From positions 91,082 to 155,081 of the forward strand of contig PNAM01000078.1 in the NCBI GenBank assembly GCA_003170275.1: a stretch of 64,000 nucleotides of DNA, read 5' to 3'. The notes beneath the pieces were generated by a model. That model worked only from the letters and a program-made list of their open reading frames with translations, did not search any database and was not told the origin of the DNA. Source of the DNA: Myxococcales bacterium (GTDB lineage: Bacteria > Myxococcota_A > Polyangia > Palsa-1104). The translations under genes and the position numbers were made by a program. How positions within the stretch are numbered: position 1 is the stretch's first letter; every line of letters begins with the position of its first letter. Positions 17,726 to 27,236 of the stretch are shown piece by piece.

Positions 17726-18991
17726 GTGGATAAAATCGTCATCCGCGGCGGGCAGCGCCTCAAGGGCGAGGTCCGCATCTCGGGCGCCAAGAACGCCGCG
17801 CTGCCGATCCTCGCCAGCGCCATCCTCTCGGGTGGCACGTCGATCTTCCGCAACGTCCCGAAGCTCAACGACCTGCGCACGATGGGCAAGCTCCTGTCGC
17901 TGCTCGGCGCCAGCGTCGAGGAGGGCGACAAGAGCGGGCACACGCTGCGCGTGAGCACCGACGGCATTCGCACGTTCCACGCGCCGTACGAGCTGGTCAA
18001 GACCATGCGCGCCTCGGTGCTGGTGCTCGGCCCGCTGCTCGCGCGGCACGGGCAGGCGACGGTGTCGTTGCCGGGCGGGTGCGCGATCGGCGCGCGGCCG
18101 ATCGACCAGCACTTGAAGGGCCTCGAGGCGATGGGTGCCAAGATCACCCTCGAGCACGGCAACGTGATCGCGCGCGCGCGACGGCTGCATGGCGCGAGCA
18201 TCGTGTGCGATCTGCCGACCGTGACCGGCACCGAAAATCTGATGATGGCGGCCAGCCTGGCGCGCGGCCGCACCACCATCGAGAACGCGGCGCGCGAGCC
18301 GGAGATCGAGGAGCTGGCGCGCGTCCTCAACAAGATGGGCGGGCGCGTGCAGGGCGCCGGCACCAGCGTGATCACCATCGAAGGGGTCGACTCGCTGCAG
18401 CCGATCGAGCACAGCATCCTGCCCGATCGCATCGAGGCCGGGACCTTCATGGTCGCGGCGGCGCTCACGCGCGGCGACGTGCTGGTGCGCGACTGCGTGC
18501 CCGAGCACCTCGACGCGGTGACCGCGAAGCTGCGCGCGGCCGGCGCCATCGTCGAGCCCGAGGCGGGCGGGCTGCGCGTGCGCGGGCCGGCGTCGCTGTT
18601 GCCGGTGGACATCACCACCCAGCCGCACCCGGGCTTTCCGACCGACATGCAGGCGCAGTTCATGGTGCTGGCGGCGCGCGCGCGCGGGCAGAGCGTGATC
18701 ACCGAGACCATCTTCGAGAACCGCTACATGCACGTGCAGGAGCTGGCGCGCATGGGCGCCGACATCCACGTCGACGGGCGCACCGCGGTGATCCGCGGCG
18801 TCAAGAAGCTGACCGGCGCCAAGGTGATGGCCACCGATCTGCGCGCGTCGGCGTCGCTCATCCTCGCGGGCATGGTCGCCGAAGGCACCACCGAGGTGCT
18901 GCGCGTGTATCACCTCGATCGCGGCTACGAGCGGATCGAGAAGAAGCTGGCCAAGATGGGCGCGGACGTCAAGCGCGTGCGCGACACGTGA
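17726..18991 (+). CDS. murA: UDP-N-acetylglucosamine 1-carboxyvinyltransferase
   Basis: 421 aa EPSP-synthase-fold enzyme that transfers enolpyruvate from PEP to UDP-GlcNAc, the first committed step of peptidoglycan synthesis in the cytoplasm. The start GAKNAALPILAS and the catalytic loop LPGGCAIGARPIDQH with Cys119 (the fosfomycin-reactive cysteine) are intact. It starts with GTG and its stop overlaps the hisG GTG as GTGA. Confidence 0.97.
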   Translation: MDKIVIRGGQRLKGEVRISGAKNAALPILASAILSGGTSIFRNVPKLNDLRTMGKLLSLLGASVEEGDKSGHTLRVSTDGIRTFHAPYELVKTMRASVLVLGPLLARHGQATVSLPGGCAIGARPIDQHLKGLEAMGAKITLEHGNVIARARRLHGASIVCDLPTVTGTENLMMAASLARGRTTIENAAREPEIEELARVLNKMGGRVQGAGTSVITIEGVDSLQPIEHSILPDRIEAGTFMVAAALTRGDVLVRDCVPEHLDAVTAKLRAAGAIVEPEAGGLRVRGPASLLPVDITTQPHPGFPTDMQAQFMVLAARARGQSVITETIFENRYMHVQELARMGADIHVDGRTAVIRGVKKLTGAKVMATDLRASASLILAGMVAEGTTEVLRVYHLDRGYERIEKKLAKMGADVKRVRDT

Positions 18992-19620
18992 CCAACGGCC
19001 CGCTCAAGCTGGCGATCCCGAAGGGCCGCGTCCTCGACGAGGCGGTGGCGCTGTTCGGCAAGGCGGGCATCGATCTGTCGGCGCTCAAGGCCAACACGCG
19101 CCGGCTGATCTTCGAGCTGCCCGCGCACCAGCTGCGCGTGCTGGTGGTGCGCGACGCGGACGTGCCGACCTATGTCGAGTACGGCGCGGCGGACGTGGGC
19201 ATCGCCGGGCGCGACGTGCTCGAGGAGCAGGGGCGCGATCTGTACGAGCCGCTCGACCTCGGCATCGGCCGCTGCCGGCTGTGCGTCGCCGAGCCCGCTG
19301 GCGCGCGCGCCACCGACGATGAAGGCCACCTGCGCTACGCCACCAAGTTCCCCAACCTCACGCGCCGCTACCTCGAGAAGCACGGCATCGTGGCCGACGT
19401 CATCAAGCTGTACGGCTCGATCGAGCTGGGCCCGCTCACCGGGCTGGCGCACCGCATCGTCGACCTGGTGTCGAGCGGCGAGACGCTGCGCCAGCACAAG
19501 CTGGTCGAGGTGGACACGCTGCTCGAGGTCTCCGCGCGGCTGGTGGTGAACCGCGCCTCGCTCAAGCTCCGTCGGGCGCCCATCGACTCGCTCCTAGCGC
19601 GCCTCCGGGCAGTCGTATAA
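18988..19620 (+). CDS. hisG: ATP phosphoribosyltransferase, short form
   Basis: 210 aa. It begins LKLAIPKGRVLDEAVALFGKAG and contains VPTYVEYGAADVGIAGRDVL and the PRPP-site ELGPLTGLAHRIVDLVSSGETL. It catalyses the first step of histidine synthesis. The C-terminal ACT-like regulatory domain of long HisG is missing, so it should belong to the short class that needs the HisZ regulatory subunit; no hisZ is visible here. GTG start, 4-nt overlap with murA. Confidence 0.96.
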   Translation: MTNGPLKLAIPKGRVLDEAVALFGKAGIDLSALKANTRRLIFELPAHQLRVLVVRDADVPTYVEYGAADVGIAGRDVLEEQGRDLYEPLDLGIGRCRLCVAEPAGARATDDEGHLRYATKFPNLTRRYLEKHGIVADVIKLYGSIELGPLTGLAHRIVDLVSSGETLRQHKLVEVDTLLEVSARLVVNRASLKLRRAPIDSLLARLRAVV

Positions 19621-19629
19621 GATCGAACG

Positions 19630-20319
19630 GTGCCTGTGCCAAAGCCGCCGGAGCTGTTCCTGCACCCGCGCGTGGCGCAGCAGAACATCGATCAGGATGC
19701 GGCGCAGCGCGTGCTGGCGGCGGCGCTTCCCAAGGTGACGCCGTTTCGCGATCGCACGGTGCATTCGGTGATCGCGGCGCTCGACTGGGATCATCGGCTT
19801 CCGTCCAAGGCGCTGACGCTGCGGCTGCACGTCTGCTACGACGAGGCCACCCGGCAGCGCTTCGAGCAGGCGCTCACGCGTCGCAAGGCCGAGATCGCCG
19901 AGCGCGACGTGTTCCCCGAGTTCGACGTGCCCGACTTCGGCGGGCTGCCTGCCGACGAGGCCTACGACGTCGAGCTGTCGTCGGAGCTGGGCATCGAGGC
20001 CATGCGGCTGACCTCGCCGTGGCGCCGCGAGGTGGCCGAGGAAGATTCGGGCCGCGCGGTGCAGGCGGTGCGCGTCTCGAAACAGTTCGTCGACGTGAAG
20101 AAGGCCGAGCCCACGCGGCCGGCCAACCTGGGCGATCTCGAAGCGGTGGCCTGGACGCCCCCGTGCGAGTCGGGACAGCAGCGCTGGACGCTCGACGTGT
20201 GGTGGTTGACGTCGTTCGACGGGCGAATCGGCAAGGGCTGGTCGTTCCTGGTCGACCTGGCCGCGCGCGAGAGCGAGCAGGTGGTGTCCGCGCGCGAGTT
20301 CACGATTCGCGCCGGATAG
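19630..20319 (+). CDS. Uncharacterised protein (229 aa)
   Basis: No signal peptide or TM segment. It begins at GTG 9 nt after hisG, so it probably belongs to the murA-hisG operon. Aromatic and charged beta-strand-like segments (LTLRLHVCYDE, RWTLDVWWLTSFDG, GKGWSFLVDLAARES) suggest a soluble alpha/beta fold. I recognise no family. Confidence 0.7.
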   Translation: MPVPKPPELFLHPRVAQQNIDQDAAQRVLAAALPKVTPFRDRTVHSVIAALDWDHRLPSKALTLRLHVCYDEATRQRFEQALTRRKAEIAERDVFPEFDVPDFGGLPADEAYDVELSSELGIEAMRLTSPWRREVAEEDSGRAVQAVRVSKQFVDVKKAEPTRPANLGDLEAVAWTPPCESGQQRWTLDVWWLTSFDGRIGKGWSFLVDLAARESEQVVSAREFTIRAG

Positions 20320-20351
20320 ACCAACAGTTTCGTCAAACGTCGCAGCTGGCC

Positions 20352-20382
20352 TCCTCCTTGCTTCTGTTCCGTGCAAGGAGGA
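20352..20382 (+). promoter_or_regulatory. Perfect hairpin that buries the Shine-Dalgarno of the translocase-like gene
   Basis: TCCTCCTTGC (20352-20361), an 11-nt loop, then GCAAGGAGGA (20373-20382): ten uninterrupted base pairs. The 3-prime arm contains the whole AAGGAGG ribosome site, which sits 4 nt before the TTG start. In the folded RNA the site is unavailable, so this is a candidate translational switch (thermometer, protein-bound or coupling-dependent). Confidence 0.6.
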
Positions 20383-20385
20383 TCT

Positions 20386-22326
20386 TTGAGCGGATTCCGG
20401 CGGGTTTGGGACGTTCGTCCCGGTGAACGGGCCCGCACAGCCCTGATGTTTGGCGCCGTGATGTTGCTGATCGCGGCATACACCACGACCAAGGCGGTCC
20501 GCGACGCGGTCTTCCTCTCGGAGTACGGCCTCACCGAGCTCAGCTATATGATGATCGGGATCGCCGTCGTCGCCGGCTTCCTGGTCTCGGTGTTCACGCG
20601 TGTGACCGCCGGCCTGCCGCGTCCGCTGCTCATCCATGGCACGCACGGGTTCATCGCCGTGACGCTGGTCGCCATGGCGCCCGGGCTGCACGCCGGCTGG
20701 GCGTGGATGACCTGGGCCCTCTATTTCTGGTCCGGTATCTTCGGGCTGCTGGTGGTCGCCGAGTTCTGGCTGCTGGCCAACGATCTGTTCCACGCGCGCG
20801 AAGCCAAGCGGCTGTTCCCGATCATCGGCGCGGGCGCGATCCTCGGCGGCGTGTTGGGCGGCGCAGCGTCGGGCTGGCTGGCCCGGCCGCTGGGCTCTGC
20901 CAACCTCTTGTACGTGGTCGCGGGCGAGCTGGTGCTGGCGGGCGTGCTGTCGCATCTGGCGTGGACGCGACGGACGGCAGAGAGTCGCGCCGAGCTCAAG
21001 CGCGCCAGTCGTTCGACGACCCCGGCGCCGCGCTTCACCGAGGGCCTCGCGCTGGTGAAGAAGAACGGCTACGTGCGCATGCTCGCGCTGATGATGATCT
21101 GCATGACGGTGTGCATGACCTTCGTGCAGTGGCAGTACAAGGGCATCGCCAAGCTCCACTTCGCCTCGAGCCGCGATGACCTGACCGCCTTCTTCGGCAT
21201 CCTGGCGGCGCTGCTCAACGCCGCGTCGTTCCTGTTGCAGATGCTCGGGACGCCGCAGCTGCTCAAGCGCTTTGGCGTGAGGGCGGGGCTGCGCGTCCTG
21301 CCGATCGGCTTCCTGGTGGGTGCGAGCGCGCTCCTGTTGGCGGCTCGCTTGCCGTGGGCGGCGATGGGCACCGCGGCGGTGGCCATGCTGTTCGCCGACG
21401 GGTTCCGCTTCTCCATCGACAAGGCGTCGGTCGAGCTGCTCTACCTGCCGATCCCGCGCGCGGTCAAGGAGCAGGCCAAGCCGTTCGTCGACACCGTGGT
21501 CGATCGGTTCGCCGGCGCGCTCGCGGCGGTGCTGTGGCTCGCGCTCACCTGGCTGTTCCGCATCGATGCGCCGGGCCGCATCGTGTATGCGAGCGTGGTG
21601 ACGATCGCGGTGGTGACGGTGTGGCTGGTGGTGATCGGCCGGGCGCAGCGACGCTACGTCGATGCCTACCGGCGCATGCTGCGCCCCAAGCCGGCGGTCG
21701 AGCCGCACCCGCGCCGCGCCGAGGTCGAGGAGGCCCTGCGCGCGGCCATGGTGATGAACTCGCCGGCGCGCACGCGGGCCATGCGGCTGATCGGGCGCAT
21801 CCAGCGCTCGAACCCCGAGCTGCGCCTCGACCGCGAGGCCATCGAGGCGCACCTGGAACGCGACACGTGCAGGGTGGCGCTCCTGGTGCGTGCGCTCTCG
21901 GCCGAAGGCGTCGAGCCGCTCGAAGATCGCGCGCGCAGCCGGCCGCTCCTGGTGCGGACGCTCGAGGAGAAGCTCGACGAGACGCTCGAGCGCATCGCGC
22001 GGCTGTTGGCGCTGGTCTATCCGCCGCGCGACATCCTCGCCGCCCATCGCGCGCTTCGCGGCGCGTCGGCGTCGGCACGCGCCGGCGCGCTCGAGCTGCT
22101 CGACAACCTGCTCGAAGGCGAGTGCAAGAACGAGCTCATGCAAGCGCTCGACGACGTCGCGCTCGGCGACGGGCGGGGGACCCGGGCGGCGCGCGCCGAG
22201 ACGCTGGCGCTGTTGCGCGAGACCGACGATCCCTGGCTGTGCGAGTGCGCCGCCTGGGCCGCAGGCACACCGGTGCAGGAGACGCAGCTCACATCGATTC
22301 CGCTCGAAGGGGAGGCCCGTTGCTGA
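20386..22326 (+). CDS. ATP/ADP-translocase-like (NTT) membrane protein with helical-repeat C-terminus
   Basis: 646 aa. About twelve hydrophobic segments fill residues 20-430, with the NTT/TLC-type features TTTKAVRDAVFLSEYGL and FRFSIDKASVELLYLPIP. Residues about 440-646 are soluble amphipathic helices resembling HEAT repeats. Classic family members exchange ATP and ADP across membranes of intracellular parasites and plastids; relatives with HEAT and cyclic-nucleotide domains occur in free-living bacteria, so substrate is open. The TTG start is set by the AAGGAGG site. It overlaps the next gene. Confidence 0.85.
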   Translation: MSGFRRVWDVRPGERARTALMFGAVMLLIAAYTTTKAVRDAVFLSEYGLTELSYMMIGIAVVAGFLVSVFTRVTAGLPRPLLIHGTHGFIAVTLVAMAPGLHAGWAWMTWALYFWSGIFGLLVVAEFWLLANDLFHAREAKRLFPIIGAGAILGGVLGGAASGWLARPLGSANLLYVVAGELVLAGVLSHLAWTRRTAESRAELKRASRSTTPAPRFTEGLALVKKNGYVRMLALMMICMTVCMTFVQWQYKGIAKLHFASSRDDLTAFFGILAALLNAASFLLQMLGTPQLLKRFGVRAGLRVLPIGFLVGASALLLAARLPWAAMGTAAVAMLFADGFRFSIDKASVELLYLPIPRAVKEQAKPFVDTVVDRFAGALAAVLWLALTWLFRIDAPGRIVYASVVTIAVVTVWLVVIGRAQRRYVDAYRRMLRPKPAVEPHPRRAEVEEALRAAMVMNSPARTRAMRLIGRIQRSNPELRLDREAIEAHLERDTCRVALLVRALSAEGVEPLEDRARSRPLLVRTLEEKLDETLERIARLLALVYPPRDILAAHRALRGASASARAGALELLDNLLEGECKNELMQALDDVALGDGRGTRAARAETLALLRETDDPWLCECAAWAAGTPVQETQLTSIPLEGEARC

Positions 22327-22748
22327 CCACCATCGAAAAAGTGTTGTTCTTGTTGCGCGCGCCGGTCACCGCCGACGCGTCCACCGACGCGCTGTCGCGT
22401 CTGGCCGCGATCGCGCCGGAGCTCGAGGTCGAGCACGGCGGACGGCTGTTCGCCGTCGGTGATACGCCCGACTCGGTCTACGTGGTGCTCGACGGCGCGA
22501 TCCGCATCGAGGGCATCGAGGTGCCGTCGCGGCTGGCCGGCGCGGGCGAGCTGATCGGCGGGCTGGCGCTGTTCGGCACGCCGGCGCACCAGGCGACGGC
22601 GACCGCGGTCGTGTCCAGCCGCGTGCTCAAGATCGATCGCGAGGAGCTGCAAGCGCTGCTCGACGAAGACGGCGAGTTTGCCCGCGCGCTGTTCTCCGGG
22701 CTCTTGCGCGCGCTCAGCGTCCTGGCGCCGGCGGCGCTGGTGATGTGA
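22320..22748 (+). CDS. Cyclic-nucleotide-binding-domain protein (142 aa)
   Basis: One cNMP-binding beta-barrel: LEVEHGGRLFAVGDTPDSVYVVLDGAIRIEG, AGELIGGLALFG, then ATAVVSSRVLKIDREEL and a C-terminal helix. The phosphate-binding cassette lacks the usual Arg of cAMP-binding members, so the ligand is uncertain. TTG start behind a strong GGGGAGG site. Its start overlaps the end of the translocase-like gene by 7 nt; both probably work together. It overlaps the convergent lipB end by 35 nt. Confidence 0.85.
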   Translation: MLTTIEKVLFLLRAPVTADASTDALSRLAAIAPELEVEHGGRLFAVGDTPDSVYVVLDGAIRIEGIEVPSRLAGAGELIGGLALFGTPAHQATATAVVSSRVLKIDREELQALLDEDGEFARALFSGLLRALSVLAPAALVM

Positions 22749-23367
22749 ACGACCGCCCGAGCGCGTCGCCGAGGTGCGCCGCCACGCGCGGCTTGAGCGC
22801 GTCGAGCGCGATCGGGCGCCCGGCCGCTTCGGAGAGCGAGGTCATCACCGCCGCGTCCAGGCCGCACGGGTTGATCGCCGAGAAGCGCGCGAGCTCGGTC
22901 GACACGTTGAGCGCGAACCCGTGCAGCGTCACCCAGCGTCGCACGGCGATGCCGATCGAGGCGACCTTGCGCTCGCCCAGCCACACCCCGGTGAGCCCAT
23001 CCCGGCGCGCGCCCGCGAGGCCGATCTCGGCGCACACGCGGATCAGCGCCTCCTCCAGGTTGCGCAGGTACAGGTGCAGATCGCGCTCGGGCTCGTCGAG
23101 CTTGACGATCGGATAGCCGACCAGCTGCCCCGGTCCGTGGTAGGTCACGTCGCCGCCGCGCTCGATCTCGAAGAGCGGGATCTCGTCGGAGAGCACGTTC
23201 GCGCGCGACGATTGCCTGCGCCCGAGCGTGATCACCTCGGGGTGCTCCACCAGCACCAGCGTGTCGGGAATCTCGTCCGCTTGCCGCTGCGCGACCAGCT
23301 GCTTCTGCAGCGCCCACACCGCGCCGAATTCGCGGACGCCGAGATCGAGGAGCGCGCCGGGCTTCAC
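22714..23367 (-). CDS. lipB: Octanoyl-[acyl carrier protein]:protein N-octanoyltransferase
   Basis: 217 aa from a GTG 8 nt after lpdA. It moves octanoyl groups from ACP to lipoyl domains, the first step of lipoate assembly. Signatures are RGGDVTYHGPGQLVGYP, the catalytic Lys134 (GERKVASIGI) and Cys168 (NPCGL), matching the usual Lys135/Cys169 pair. It is cotranscribed with lpdA and close to the E1/E2 operon whose E2 it would modify. Confidence 0.95.
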   Translation of the reverse strand: MKPGALLDLGVREFGAVWALQKQLVAQRQADEIPDTLVLVEHPEVITLGRRQSSRANVLSDEIPLFEIERGGDVTYHGPGQLVGYPIVKLDEPERDLHLYLRNLEEALIRVCAEIGLAGARRDGLTGVWLGERKVASIGIAVRRWVTLHGFALNVSTELARFSAINPCGLDAAVMTSLSEAAGRPIALDALKPRVAAHLGDALGRSFTSPAPPAPGR

Positions 23368-23375
23368 GCGCGTCG

Positions 23376-24791
<1,416 letters not shown>

Positions 24792-24812
24792 GGTGGCGCC
24801 TTATACCATGCC

Positions 24813-25448
24813 TCATCTCGGTGAGATGCGCGGCGGCGGCAGGTTGGTTCCGACGACGTACGCCAGGCCGCCGGTGAGCGCCACCATCGCCAGCCCGACC
24901 AGGAGCTGGCGCGCGATTCCGCCCGGCGCGCCGCGCCCACCTCGATTCACCTCGCGCACTGCCCGCTGCCCGCCGACCAGATCGCAGCCGACCAATCCGG
25001 CGAACGCCAGCGCGGCGCAGGTCGACTCGACGTCGTGCCCGCCCGCCATGCCGGCGAACGCCGCGACCATCCCGAGCGCGATCATCAGCCCGGTCCACGG
25101 CCGCCGCGCGTAGAAGTGGCTTCCGCCCGGCACGATGAACGTGCAACCCGCCGCGAGCCTGGCGGATCGCGGGCTCGGCTGGGTCGCGCCCGGCTCGCGC
25201 ACGTCGGGATCGTGATCGTCGGCCGGCTCGGAATTGAGGAACCCGTCGATCAGCTCGCGCGCGCGCTCGGCGTCGGCGGCCGGCACCTCGATCTTGAGCC
25301 CGAGGATGTTCTGCGCCACGCCGATCAGCGCTGCGTGGCGCGTGCCGAGCAGCCGCGCGCGAATCCCAGCGTCGGTGAGCAGCTCGACCAGGTGCTGGCC
25401 CTGGATCGGATCGTCGATGCCGCAGACGCTGACGAACGGATCGCTCAC
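24813..25448 (-). CDS. DUF2007-domain membrane protein
   Basis: 211 aa. Residues 1-72 match the DUF2007 pattern (IQGQHLVELLTDAGIRARL, then LKIEVPAADAERARELI), a PII-like small fold often called putative signal-transducing. After a linker, three to four hydrophobic segments follow (about 115-205). Lies 21 nt upstream of lpdA on the same strand and may share its operon. Divergent from the TPR gene at 25496. Confidence 0.75.
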   Translation of the reverse strand: MSDPFVSVCGIDDPIQGQHLVELLTDAGIRARLLGTRHAALIGVAQNILGLKIEVPAADAERARELIDGFLNSEPADDHDPDVREPGATQPSPRSARLAAGCTFIVPGGSHFYARRPWTGLMIALGMVAAFAGMAGGHDVESTCAALAFAGLVGCDLVGGQRAVREVNRGGRGAPGGIARQLLVGLAMVALTGGLAYVVGTNLPPPRISPR

Positions 25449-25495
25449 CGGATACCCATACCGCTAGCGTGCCGGCCGTGGTAAAATTTTCGGCG

Positions 25496-26104
25496 ATGTC
25501 CCTCTGCAAAGCCGGCGTGTGCATCCTGACGGTGCTGCTGCTGGCCGCGTCTCCGGCGGCGGCCGACAGCGCCCGCGAGGCCCGCGCCAGGGCGCTGTTC
25601 GAGGACGGCCGCAAAGCCTACGAGACCTCCAACTACCAGACCGCCTACGACGCGTTCAAGGAGTCGTACCTGCTCTCGCACGAGCCGGCGCTCCTCTACA
25701 ACATCGCCAGCGCGCTGCAGGGCCTCAAGCGCCCCCACGACGCCGCCGAGGCGCTGCGCAGCTTCTTGCGCCTGCAGCCGCAAGATCCCGATCGGCCCGA
25801 GATCGAAAAGCGCATCGGCAACCTCGAGGAGGAGCAGCGGCTCCTCGACTCGGAGCACCGCCCGACAACACCGCCGGTGGTCCCGGTCGTCAACCCGATC
25901 GTGACCGCGCCCGTGCTGACCACCACCGTGCCGCCGCCGCCGGACAAGAGCGCCTCGCGTCGAAAGGTGGTGATCGCGGTGGTGTGCTCGATCGCCGCGG
26001 TGATCGTCGCCGGCACGGCGATCGGCCTGGGCATCGGGCTGTCGTCGAGCTCGACCGAGCCCTACACCCCCGCGCAGATCGGGCCGGTTCCCGGAACCAA
26101 ATGA
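25496..26104 (+). CDS. TPR protein with signal peptide and C-terminal TM helix (202 aa)
   Basis: Layout: signal peptide (AGVCILTVLLLAASPAAA), two TPR-like units (ALFEDGRKAYETSNYQTAYDAF and ALLYNIASALQGLKRPHDAAEALRSFL), a Pro/Val linker and a TM helix near the C-terminus (VVIAVVCSIAAVIVAGTAIGLGIGL). Same architecture as 47427-48023, so they are paralogues. Start chosen at the ATG that opens the signal peptide. Overlaps the next lipoprotein gene as ATGA. Confidence 0.8.
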   Translation: MSLCKAGVCILTVLLLAASPAAADSAREARARALFEDGRKAYETSNYQTAYDAFKESYLLSHEPALLYNIASALQGLKRPHDAAEALRSFLRLQPQDPDRPEIEKRIGNLEEEQRLLDSEHRPTTPPVVPVVNPIVTAPVLTTTVPPPPDKSASRRKVVIAVVCSIAAVIVAGTAIGLGIGLSSSSTEPYTPAQIGPVPGTK

Positions 26105-27222
26105 CCCGCGCGCTCGCACTCGTCGCGCTGGCGGCGCTGGCCGGTTGCCACCAGCCGCGCACCGAGGCGGTGGTGGTCATCTCCACCGACGGAATCCGCG
26201 TTCCCGAGGATGTCGCCTCGCTGCACGTGCTGGTGATCGACAAGGCCTCGACCGGCGATGATCCGGTGTTCGAGCGCAACCTCTTCCTGTGCACCGCCGC
26301 GAGCTCCGCCAACTGCTTCACCCTGCCGGTCACCATGACGCTCATCCCCGGCTCGATCCGGCCGCACGACAGCGTGCGCGTGCTGGTCGAGGCGCTCGCC
26401 CCCGACTCACACGCGGTGATCGCCGACGCCGCGCTGTTCACCTTCGCCGAGGGACAGAGCCAGCGGCTCGACTTCGTCCTGTACGCGAACTGCCTCGGCA
26501 ACATCGACTGCGCGCACCTCGATCTCGCTTGCGGCCCCGAAGATCGCTGCATCCCGATCACGCCGATGACGTTTTCGGGCGAACCCGATCTGATGGCCGG
26601 TCCGATCGATCTCTCGATCGGCCCCGACTTCGGCGCCGAGGATCTGGCGCCCCGATTCGGCGATCTGGCCTCGAGCGATCTGGCGCACGTCGATCTCGCC
26701 GGCTGCGCGCCGCAGTGCAGCGGTCGCATGTGCGGCGACGATCAGTGCCTCGGCGTGTGCGGCGCCTGCACCGGCTTCACCTTTTGCCAGAACGCCAGCG
26801 GCGCCTGCCTGGACTGCGGCGCCGAGACGCAGTTCTGCTGCGCCAACAGCGTCTGCAAGTTCGGCCTGGTGTGCGACGGCACCAACCACTGCGTCATGCC
26901 CGCGGTCGGCCTGGAGCCGCCGTGCGGCATGGCCACACAGATGTGCTGCCCTGGCATGATGTGCGATCCGGGCCTCGACTGCGACCTCTCGAGCCACTGC
27001 TTCCCGCCGCTGCCCGACATGACGCCGCCGCCGCCCATGGACATGATGGAGCCGCCCATGGAGCCGCCGTGCGGCCTGATCGATCAGGTGTGCTGCGACG
27101 GCACGACCTGCTTTCAGGGGGTGTGCCAGGCCGCCGGCGCGATGATGCTCTGCGAGCCGGACGACATGTCGATCGCGCCCATGGACCAGGGAATGGAAAT
27201 GGGGCTCTCCCTCGACATGTGA
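26101..27222 (+). CDS. Cysteine-rich lipoprotein (373 aa)
   Basis: Lipoprotein signal LALVALAALAGC (lipid Cys about 16). Residues 20-150 form a beta-rich domain, followed by an Asp/Leu-rich spacer and three Cys-rich modules with CC pairs (ETQFCCANSVC, TQMCCPGMMC, DQVCCDGTTC), ending in a Met/Asp/Pro-rich tail. This looks like the exported surface proteins common in myxobacteria. Translationally coupled to the TPR gene. Function unknown. Confidence 0.8.
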   Translation: MTRALALVALAALAGCHQPRTEAVVVISTDGIRVPEDVASLHVLVIDKASTGDDPVFERNLFLCTAASSANCFTLPVTMTLIPGSIRPHDSVRVLVEALAPDSHAVIADAALFTFAEGQSQRLDFVLYANCLGNIDCAHLDLACGPEDRCIPITPMTFSGEPDLMAGPIDLSIGPDFGAEDLAPRFGDLASSDLAHVDLAGCAPQCSGRMCGDDQCLGVCGACTGFTFCQNASGACLDCGAETQFCCANSVCKFGLVCDGTNHCVMPAVGLEPPCGMATQMCCPGMMCDPGLDCDLSSHCFPPLPDMTPPPPMDMMEPPMEPPCGLIDQVCCDGTTCFQGVCQAAGAMMLCEPDDMSIAPMDQGMEMGLSLDM

Positions 27223-27236
27223 GCGATCCGGTTCGG

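Noticed and set aside
19594..22143. An 849-codon minus-strand open frame opposite the translocase-like gene
   Set aside because: Low-complexity composition and complete overlap with a well-supported gene; GC artefact. The same applies to 3868-5838 and the long antisense frames over dnaX and lpdA.
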